A stretch of DNA of 64,000 nt from Metridium senile (Eukaryota; Cnidaria; Anthozoa; Actiniaria; Metridiidae). The stretch spans positions 6,692,185 through 6,756,184 of the forward strand of contig OX459102.1 in assembly GCA_949775045.1 (NCBI GenBank), given 5' to 3'. A program made the position numbers and the translations under genes. A model generated the notes under the pieces. It made no database searches. It worked only from the letters and a program-made list of their open reading frames with translations, and was not told the origin of the DNA. Below, piece by piece: positions 55,990-64,000 of the stretch (positions within the stretch are counted from its first letter, which is position 1; the number at the start of each line of letters is the position of its first letter).

Positions 55990-56372
55990 CAAGAAGGTTG
56001 GTCATTTTTGTACAGCTAGTTTTAAGAAGGTTGGTTATTTATGTACAGGTGGTTTCAAGAAGATTGGTTATTTTTGTACATCTAGTTTCAAGAAGGTTTT
56101 TTGTACAGCTAGTTTTAAGAAGGTTGGTTATTTTTCTACATCTAGTTTCAAGAAGGTTGGTTATTTTTGTACAGCTAGTTTCAAGAAGGTTGGTTATTTT
56201 TGTACAGCTAGTTTCAAGATGGTTGGCTATTTTTGTACAGCTAGTTTCAAGAAGGTTGGTTATCTTTGTACATCTAGTTTCAAGAAGGTTGGTTATTTTT
56301 GTACAGCTAGTTTCAAGAATGCTGTTTATTTTTATACAGCTAGTTTCAAGAAGGTTGGTTATTTTTGTAAAA
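55990..56372. repeat. 33-bp minisatellite
   Basis: About eleven units of GGTTGGTTATTTTTGTACAG CTAGTTTCAAGAA. In frame it reads FKKVGYFCTAS; the 283-codon open frame over this and the next tract is an artefact of the 33-bp period. One unit is truncated (56095-56110). Confidence 0.95.
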
Positions 56373-56399
56373 TATGTATGCCACGTGACAATTTTTATC

Positions 56400-56612
<213 letters not shown>

Positions 56613-57146
56613 CCATGTTTACCTGCAATTGCGTTTAATTTCGACTTGATTAAGTCTTAACTTATTTTTCATATGATATTTTTTTATAATTTGTTTGACG
56701 ATATGTGGTGGAAGTGCCACCTTGGACACTTACGCGAAAACGTATATCGTTGAGGTAAGATTCAAACCATTTAATAGCTTGCCCATTCACGCCAAATCTA
56801 GAAGACAACCTTTCGAGTAAGAGCCCATAATCTACAGTATCAAAAGCCGCAGATAGATATTTATAAAACAAGAATAACAGAAGATCGCTGGTCAATTGCA
56901 CATGCATAATATGTCATTCTGTACTCTCAGAAGAGCAGTTTCAACACTGTGGTGTTTTTTTTTATAAGGAGACTGAAACGTTCCATGAAGGTTATTGTTA
57001 TCAAGGCGGTTAATCAGCTGAACTGCAACAACTTTCTCGATGGCTTTGGAAACAAAGCTCAAGTTCGAAATAGGTCTGAAATTTGAGAACTCCTCCGGAG
57101 ACAGATTCTGTTTCTTTATTATTGGTGATATGATGACTTCTTTTAA

Positions 57147-57632
57147 AGTGCATATATGGGTTCGTCAGCTTTCATTTGGATATAAAGATGAGATGAGGTA
57201 AGACAACTTTGAGGGTCGAAACCTTGATTTTTAATTTAAAAGGACATTTTCTTGAAGCTCAAAGTTGGCCAAAATTGGCATATTGGGCTACCTGTAGTGC
57301 AATTTTGGAGCGCCTCAAATAGATTTGAAACTACCGACAATGACGTCATTGCCGGAACTTACCATCGTGTTTCTTTGCGCTGTAAATCAAAAATCTACTT
57401 TTAACTACTTTAAATCAAAGGTGAATTAATAATTTTTAGTTAATTTTGATCGTAATATTTATATTGGAGGTTGCAGCGATGAAATATTTCCAGTGAATGA
57501 CGTCATTGCCGGAATCGGGCCGTGCTACTGCTCTGATTTGCTCATTGTAAAGTTTGACGGCATAAAAAGAGGTGAAATCGCAACACAATAAAAAAACATG
57601 AATTGGCCAATGATCATAGTGGTATATGCACT
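57147..57632. mobile_element. 486-bp DNA element inside the LINE, TTAA-type site
   Basis: Ends AGTGCATATA / TATATGCACT are inverse. Flanks are TTAA (left) and TCAA (right). Removing the element with one TTAA rejoins the LINE codons ATG CCA TTA AAA GAA GTC (MPLKEV). Inside, TGACGTCATTGCCGGAA occurs twice in direct orientation (about 57346 and 57497). Confidence 0.75.
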
Positions 57633-57887
57633 TCAATGGCATAGTCGCAGTAGTCAACGAAAGGTTCACAATCTTGGTGATGGTAGGAAGGAGGATATCA
57701 AAGCAACTTTTTAAAATAGGGTCCAGATCACATGACATGGAAACTAAAGGAAAAACAAGTTTAGAGAGGTCATCAAAAAAAATTTCATTAAAAGAAGTAA
57801 GAAACGTGTCCAACGTACAAGTGCAATGTTTAGTCAATCTATCACTAGGACATAGGTTGTCATCAAAGTTAGCCTGTATATCCTTTA

Positions 57888-58117
57888 GAGCGAAAACACT
57901 AGAACCATGAAATAAAAACAAAATAGTTACTAACTAATAGTTTTTATTTAATAACTAATTAGTCAGTATCACTAAACCGGAAACATCAAATACAAAAGGA
58001 AACAATACCTCATTACAAATTTACTTGTCCTTTATTATTTGTAACTAATAGCCGCTAAATAAGAACTATTACACAATAACAATTTGATTTTGTTTCATGG
58101 TTCTAGTGTTTTCGCTC
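57888..58117. mobile_element. 230-bp MITE with TA duplication, related to the satellite unit
   Basis: Left GAGCGAAAACACTAGAACCA and right TGGTTCTAGTGTTTTCGCTC are exact inverse ends, with TA on both sides. Removal with one TA rejoins the LINE as FFVNKIKDIQANFDDN in frame. Its right 49 bases (58071-58119) match the 51-bp satellite unit at 42 positions. No transposase; fits a Tc1/mariner-type non-autonomous element. Confidence 0.92.
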
Positions 58118-58640
58118 TATCTTGTTTACAAAAAAGTCAGCAAATGAGTTTGCAAGTTGATCAGGGGATGAACAGTAATGGAAATTTTGAGCTGCTTTCT
58201 TATTAATCAAAAAAGGATTTTCTGATCATATTGATTTTCAGAGATGATGCCCGAGTAAATTCATTTCTAGATCTTTTTATCAGATCTCGTTCTATATTGC
58301 ATTGCCCTTGGTAAAGCTCTCTATCAATGGTCAGGTGAGACTCCCCCCAATATCTTTCTAGCCTTTAACGTTTTATTTTCTCGGCCTTGATTTCAGCTGT
58401 ATACCATGGCGAAGATGGACGTAAGGTGATAATACGATCCTTAGCTGGTGCATGACTGTCAAGTGCAGAGATAAGTACAGAACTGTATTGATTTAGGAGT
58501 CCATCGAGGTTACAGAGTGGAGAAGTTAAAAGAGTTGACTCAGCAATCTCATTAGAGAAATAGTTTTAAGCTGGCGACATTTAGAGAAACAAAATTACAG
58601 TCTTTCATAGAAAATCATTAAATAAGTTAAGAAATAAGTA

Positions 58641-59152
58641 CAGATCAGAATGCATCGCTGGCTTAAATAAGGATAATGCTGCTACTTTTGTTGAAGGTAA
58701 TAATTAGAAATGAAGTACACGCTTTCTATGGTAACAACGTATGCACGTGAATTCGTTATATTGCTTGTCAACGACCTCATTAGCATATAAGAAACACATT
58801 AGCATACAAGAACCGGCTTATGTGAAACTACTCTACTGTGTGCATTTATCCACTTCGGTGACTTATACCCATGCTACCTTTTGGTCTAGTCGCATAGACT
58901 TGAAGCCTATTGACGACAATATTTTTTGAATTGACTGTATGCATTGCTCAAACCATCCGATGATTTATCAAACTATCCATTCTTCCCTCCCAGCGTCCTC
59001 CAGTCCGTCCATCCATCGATCCACTAATTTATCTATCTATCAATCCGTCCATCCTTCAATGCAATCAGTCATTCAGTAAGTCTCATACCTGACGCAAAAG
59101 CGTTTGATTCACTAGTTCATTATTTCTTTCCTTTGATTACAGGATGTAAAAG
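58641..59152. other. upstream of the second gene: simple sequence only
   Basis: A degenerate ATCC/ATCT tract at 58975-59075. The stretch ends in TTTCCTTTGATTACAG, acceptor of the 16-nt exon. Promoter or first exon not identified. Confidence 0.4.
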
Positions 59153-59168
59153 CTGATGGTAAGAATAC
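59153..59168 (+). CDS. second gene, 16-nt microexon
   Basis: Acceptor TTTGATTACAG and donor G|GTAAGA enclose GATGTAAAAGCTGATG (D V K A D plus one base), in the phase required by the next exon. Confidence 0.5.
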
Positions 59169-62046
59169 TGCTTTTTAAGATATTATTTTCAAATGGTTTT
59201 CACTTGGAACGCGCACTCTCATTGTTTAGAAACCTACCATCTTTATATCCCTATATAGAATGCACGCTTACACCCGTTGAAATTGCTACTCAAATCTCGC
59301 GACAAAATTGCTTGTGTAAACGGGCCTGAGAAAATACCCTTATAAAATCCAATTACGTACGTACTGTTATAACGCGAGCTCTGATTGGCTTAAAACATCA
59401 CAGCCCTCGCCCATTGCGCATGTGTAACAGACTTTCTTGAGAAAATAAAATGTTTATCAAGTGCACTACTTTGTGTTGTCTTATTGATAAATGTAGAACA
59501 GAGTCGTCAAAGACAGCAGTTATCAACCAGTTTTGTTTCCATTTTCTTTGCAGACCTATATTGTGAAATCAGTCCACTCCATTGCATGGAAGCGAAGTAT
59601 AAAAACATTGATATCTACGACAAGCTGCTTTTCACTGATCGCGATAAAATGTCACCTGTCTATAGTGGGGTCGACATACAGTGGAAAAACTGGAACAGCA
59701 ACCTGAAAGATATCACCTGCAGATATGCCGATGCTGCTTATAAAGCAGGTTACCATGGAATGGGTATACAGTACTATGGTGAGTATTGCAAACAAACAAA
59801 CAAACAAACAAACAAACAAACAAACAAACAAACCAATGGACGAACCAATGAACAAACAAACAAACAAACCAATGAACAAGCAAACAAACCAATGAACAAA
59901 CAAACATACAAACCAATGAACAAACAAACAAACAAACCAATGACCAAGCAAACAAACAAGCCAATGGACAAGCAAACAAACAAACCAATGAACAAACAAA
60001 CAAACCAATGAACAAACAGACAAGCTAATGAATAAACAGACAAACCAATGAACAAACAAACAAACCAATGAACAAGCAAACAAACAAGCCAATGAACAAA
60101 CAAACAACTAATGAACAAACAAACAAACCAATGAACAAACAAACAAACCAATGAACAAACAAACAAACCAATGAACAAGCAAACAAACAAACAAACAACC
60201 AATGAACAAACAAACAAACAAACATACCAATGAACAAACAAACAAACAAGCCAATGAACAAACAAACAAACAAGCCAATGAACAAACAAACAAACCAGTG
60301 AACAAGCAAAAAGGCAAACAAACCAATATACAAACAAACAAACAAACAAACAAACCAATGGACGAACCAATGAACAAACAAACAAACAAACCAATGAACA
60401 AGCAAACAAACCAATGAACAAGAAAAAAAAAAGGCAATGAACAAAACAAAAACAATATACAAACTAATGAAAAAGCAAACAAATAAACAAGCCAATAAAC
60501 TAACAATCAACCAATGAACAAACAAACAAACCAATGAACAAGCACACAAACAAGCCAATGAACAAACAAACAAGCCAATGAACAAACAAACAACCAATGA
60601 ACAAACAAACAAACCAATGAACAAGCAAACAAACAAACAAACAACCAATGAACAAACAAACAAACAAACATACCAATGAACAAACAAACAAACAAGCCAA
60701 TGAACAAACAAACAAACAAGCCAATGAACAAACAAACAAACCAGTGAACAAGCAAAAAGGCAAACAAACCAATATACAAACAAACAAACAAACAAACCAA
60801 TGAACAAGCAAAAAGGCAAACAAACCAATATACAAACAAACAAACAAACAAACCAGTGAACAAGCAAAAAGGCAAACAAACCAATATACAAACAAACAAA
60901 CAAACAAACAAACCAATGGACGAACCAATGAACAAACAAACAAACAAACCAATGAACAAGCAAACAAACCAATGAACAAGCAAACAAACAAGCCAATGAA
61001 CAAAAAAAAAACAATATACAAACTAATGAACAAGCAAACAAATAAACAAGCCAATGAACAAACAAACAACCAATGAACAAACAAACAAACCAATGAACAA
61101 ACAAACAAACAAACAAACCAATGAACAAACAAACAAACAAACCAATGAACAAACAAACAAACCAATGAACTAACAAACAAACCAATGAACAAACAAACAA
61201 ACCAATGAACAAACAAACAAACCAATAAACAAACAAACAAACCAATGAACAAAGAAACAAGCAAACAAACAAACAAGCAACCAATGAACAAACAAACAAA
61301 CAAACATACCAATGAACAAACAAACAAACAAGCCAATGAACAAACAAACAAACAAGCCAATGAACAAACAAACAACCAATGAACAAACAAACAACCAATG
61401 AACAAACAAACAACCAATGAACAAACAAACAAACAAGCCAATGAACAAACAAACAAACAAGCCAATGAACAAACAAACAACCAAGTAACAAACAAACAAA
61501 CCAATGAACAAACAAACAAACCAATGAACAAACAAACAAACAAGCCAATGAACAAACAAACAAGCCAATGAACAAACAAAAAAAAAAAATGAACAAACAA
61601 ACAAACCAATGAACAAACATACCAATGAACAAATAAACAAGCCAATGAACAAAAAAAAACCAATGAACAAACAAACAACAAATGAACAAATAAACAAACC
61701 AATGAACAAACAAACAAACAAAAAAATCATGCGTAAATTGGCATGTTACTTTGCTTATATTTTTAAGGTAAAATGTTTCATTTTTATGAAAATCGTTTTC
61801 AATTTCTGGAGGAAATTTTTACAGAGCTGCATTATTGAGGTGTTATAAGCTCGAGTCGCCAAATGTAACTTGTTATATTTTTAGGGGAATGTCGGAGCGG
61901 CGTTGCCAACACAAGCGGTAAATATGTGTACGAAATACCATCTTCAAATAATTGTATGGGCAAGCTAAGGACTACAAACCGTGTACATCTACATGGGGAA
62001 CCGCACTATGTTTGGGAAGAAAACAGCCTTTATGTATATGGATTCG
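59153..62046 (+). CDS. second gene: WSC-like extracellular domain, three exons, both ends open
   Basis: Exons 59153-59168, 59554-59778 and 61885-62046 join in phase. The product (about 134 residues) reads DVKAD, DLYCEISPLHCMEAKYKNID, ..., ITCRYADAAYKAGYHGMGIQ, YYGECRSG, ..., NNCMGKLRTTNRVHLHGEPH, YVWEENSLYVYGFG. The spacing of C, A-A-x-K/A-G-Y, G-(I/V)-Q-Y-Y-G-E-C and a later C is that of WSC-like carbohydrate-binding modules common in invertebrate surface and matrix proteins; WSC also opens PKD1-type proteins. It could therefore be the 5' part of a second polycystin-1-like gene, but nothing after 62046 supports or refutes this. Confidence 0.6.
59554..59778 (+). CDS. second gene, exon 2 (WSC-like domain)
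   Basis: Acceptor TTTCTTTGCAG; donor ATG|GTGAGT. Enters with two bases (GAC), leaves one. Encodes LYCEISPLHCMEAKYKNIDI through GVDIQWKNWNSNLKDITCRY to MGIQYY. Two early and one later cysteine. Confidence 0.75.
59779..61884. repeat. intron with (CAAA)n / CAATGAACAAA minisatellite
   Basis: About 1.94 kb (59790-61725) of CAAA runs punctuated by CCAATGAA, unit near 20-24 bp, with two larger similar segments (near 60180-60420 and 60630-60970: CCAGTGAACAAGCAAAAAGG and CCAATGGACGAACC). The minus strand carries Cys/Leu/Phe/Val frames up to 562 codons, which are artefacts. Confidence 0.95.
61885..62046 (+). CDS. second gene, exon 3 (WSC-like domain end)
   Basis: Acceptor TTATATTTTTAG; donor TCG|GTATGT. 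Two bases complete GGG, giving G-E-C-R-S-G directly after QYY. Continues VANTSGKYVYEIPSSNNCMG to YVYGFG. Leaves one base; no matching next exon in the window. Confidence 0.75.
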
Positions 62047-62977
62047 GTATGTATGAAAGAGACAGAGATTTGTTTTTTAATCGGGATATAAAGAGCTGAG
62101 AGGATCCTTAAAGCTAACCCACTTAGCAAGCATTTCTTTTGGGGTAGGGGTGGCGGGATGTTTTTCATTTTATTTTTTTATTTGTATTGCGATGCTTTAA
62201 TTCCACTGCTTTATCAGAAGCACAGCTATCAAAATATATATTTTTTCTACGCAGGCTATTTTAAACCCTTTTAAACACGCCCTCTTATTCTTTATATGGC
62301 ATATCACAGTCTACTAACCTATATTTGACATGTTTGATATTTTGTTAAAAATAAATAAACAAGTACCGTGCACTTTTCTTTATTACCACTAGCTACACGT
62401 AAAAAGGCATTGTTTTGTGTCTCTCGCCTAAATTTGCATATCAAACCATGGTATATTTAATGATAATAATAATATGTGGGACTTTGTTCTTTTTTGTAAA
62501 GCACATTTTAAGACGACTAAATGCCATGTTTGTAAATCGATAAATTCAGTACCAGAACTGAATTGCTATAACTTCCTCTATAAGTGCAATTTTGGTTTAC
62601 AAGTCGAGCTCTATACTTCTTCTAAAATACTCCGTTTTTAGGGCAAAGTTACTTTCGCTAAATGGAGCTTTGGATTGCAGCTTGTTTCCTTGTTTTGCCT
62701 CACCGCATTGCTGATATGCACGGGCTCAATGCTAACAAGTTTGGTGGTTTGCCGTGTAGGCTCGGTTACAAAAGATTTACTTAAAATGAACAAATAAACA
62801 TATGGACATATTTCATCTACTTCAAAGTTTTTATTTATTGTTGTAAATAAGTGCGAATTATATAAGCAGTAAAGCAATTCAACAGAATGAATCAAATTAT
62901 TGTCCTTGACTGACTATAGCCTCGATCTGAAATTAAAAACGTCAGTAGCCATGTAAAATCAATTATATTGTAATTAA
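62047..62977. other. likely intron of the second gene, no recognised feature
   Basis: AT-rich, short frames only; the acceptor-like TTCTACGCAG at 62255 leads into a frame closed by stops. Confidence 0.4.
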
Positions 62978-63355
62978 CGGTGACAGAGCATTCTCAGTTA
63001 TTGCACCGAAGCTTTGGAACGAGCTTCCACTTAACATCCGGAGCTCTGAAACACCTGGAACAATCAAGTCTGCCTTAAAGACATATTTATTTAAATTATA
63101 TTGTGAATAGTTAATTTATAAAATTAGAAACTATAAAATTATTTAAATTTTTTTTTTCTCGAATATACATAGCTTAATTTATATAGTACTTCTATCTTAA
63201 TTTTTAAATAACTAGCTAGATACTGAATATATATAGATATATATATATTTCTTGTTTGTATTTACGCATTGTAATTTAGATATTCCATTAGTATTTTTGT
63301 AAAGCTTTGAGACTTCGTGTAAAGCTATAAATTTATTATTATTATTATTATTATT
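62978..63355 (+). pseudogene. CR1-like LINE 3' end
   Basis: Plus strand reads GDRAFSVIAPKLWNELPLNI RSSETPGTIKSALKTYLFKL YCE and TAG, the well-known C-terminus of CR1-type reverse transcriptases. An AT-rich 3' UTR and (ATT)n tail follow, ending near 63355. The 5' part is absent, as expected for 5'-truncated insertions. Confidence 0.85.
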
Positions 63356-63387
63356 GATATAGCAATGTTAAGGTTTATACCGGGGCC

Positions 63388-63480
63388 AGTTGTACGAAGC
63401 CTGGATAAAGTAATCCACTGGATAAACGTTAACCAGTGTATAGAACTTGTATAGGATTTGTCCGTTGGATAGCGCAATTC
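63388..63480. mobile_element. MITE copy b, partial, AGTTGTACGAAGCCTGGATA
   Basis: Matches the reverse complement of the element at 53154-53281 (GTACGAAGCCTG, CCAGTGTATAGAA, TTTGTCCGTT, GGATAGCG) but lacks the far end: it stops at GCGCAATTC. Confidence 0.75.
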
Positions 63481-64000
63481 TTTGTTTTCACGTGACGTCA
63501 TCAAAACGCTAAATTGTTAAATACATATCGCATAATGCTGGTTCTTAAGCATTTTGTTTATGTCCTCGAAATATATTATTCCTGAACATTTGGTTTATTT
63601 TCGTTGTTTCGTTATCGAAATATTGGAAGCGAAATTACTTTCCTGCAATATTTTCACACGCTTTCTAATACCGTGGAAATATAAGGATTTGCCACAAATT
63701 TAATTTGACTGCCTTCTGCACGAGATGCTGTACATCAGGGAATTAAAACCTGTCCTGAATGTACAGTCCGATTCCATCAAGGCTAAATTATTTACATAAA
63801 TTAGTTTATAAGCGAACTTTCTGCATTTTGTAATTAGTATTATCTGATAATGGAGCGTGATGGCTCCGAAACGTCAAAAAACAATTATTTCTTTACTAAG
63901 TCTCATTTTTACATCATTATGTGTTTCTAAATCATTACTTATATAATTAATATGGAGTGTAATATAGTCCAAATAAAATATGGCGACTTTCTATTGTTCT
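63481..64000. other. terminal stretch with possible retroelement end
   Basis: No gene. 63844-63872 has a hammerhead-like arrangement (CTGATAA, a 5-bp hairpin GGAGC/GCTCC, GAAAC) as found in ends of Penelope-like elements, with a core base changed. The last 27 bases are the inverse of 52035-52061. Confidence 0.35.

Larger units (their letters stand above)
56670..58640 (-). pseudogene. CR1-like LINE (endonuclease end and reverse transcriptase), truncated, two DNA elements inserted
   Basis: On the minus strand, in order: SHAPAKDRIITLRPSSPWYT (58455), TIDRELYQGQCNIERDL, DQLANSFADFFVNKI (58170-58126), then after an insertion KDIQANFDDNL and CDLDPI...LLPTITKIVNLSLTTATMP, after a second insertion LKEVIISPIIKKQNLSPEEF, RPISNLSFVSKAIEKVV, HHSVETALLRVQNDIL, SAAFDTVDYGLLLERLSSRF and IKWFESYLND. 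This is the standard CR1 order. It lacks the YxDD box and the 3' end, has stops and frameshifts, and ends at about 56680. Confidence 0.88.

Noticed and set aside
60025..61713. 562-codon minus-strand frame
   Set aside because: Translation of the CAAA minisatellite (VCLFIGLF repeats); it lies inside an intron and no domain is recognisable.

Overview
This is invertebrate animal DNA: AT-rich, with interrupted genes, GT-AG introns and many tRNA-derived SINEs, CR1-like LINEs and inverted-repeat DNA elements. The gene families (a REJ/GAIN/PLAT polycystin-1-like channel protein and a WSC-like extracellular module) and several repeats suggest a cnidarian, probably anthozoan. That is an inference from memory; no marker gene settles it.

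Layout. 1-7.9 kb: simple repeats, two copies of a module with a 33-bp minisatellite, two inverted-repeat elements (one packed with ATCGAT, one with ATGATAGTT), a minus-strand SINE, and two exon-like segments of an unidentified gene. 7.9-30.95 kb: a 23-kb satellite built from a 51-bp unit and a 17-bp unit (51 = 3 x 17), organised in alternating blocks and then in a higher-order repeat of about 3.28 kb present five to six times. A phase-compatible last exon just after it (31791-31881) suggests the array lies inside an intron. 31-34 kb: three inverted-repeat elements and a GTGGGGACC repeat. 34.1-51.9 kb: fifteen exons on the plus strand that join in phase into about 2,380 residues of a polycystin-1-like protein: REJ region, GAIN/GPS, PLAT, eleven membrane segments and the polycystin channel domain. 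Its 5' end was not found. Its introns hold MITEs, a LINE with two nested elements, and long simple repeats. 52-59 kb: intergenic transposon graveyard with a SINE, a SAP-domain ORF and a broken THAP domain between matching inverted ends, minisatellites, and a minus-strand CR1-like LINE interrupted by two DNA elements. 59.15-62.05 kb: three exons (one only 16 nt) of a second plus-strand gene with a WSC-like cysteine-containing domain; it continues beyond the window. The end holds a LINE 3' end and more repeats.

The main discovery-type observation: the 230-bp TA-flanked MITE at 57888-58117, 27 kb from the satellite, carries at its end one full copy of the 51-bp satellite unit (42 of 49 bases match by hand alignment), and the right edge of the satellite stops at the base where that MITE ends. 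The satellite therefore looks like an enormously expanded MITE terminus, later organised into a four-level hierarchy. Almost all long open frames in the satellite and in the TTTG, CAAA, TTCC, TTTC and GAT repeats are artefacts of repeat periodicity, not genes.
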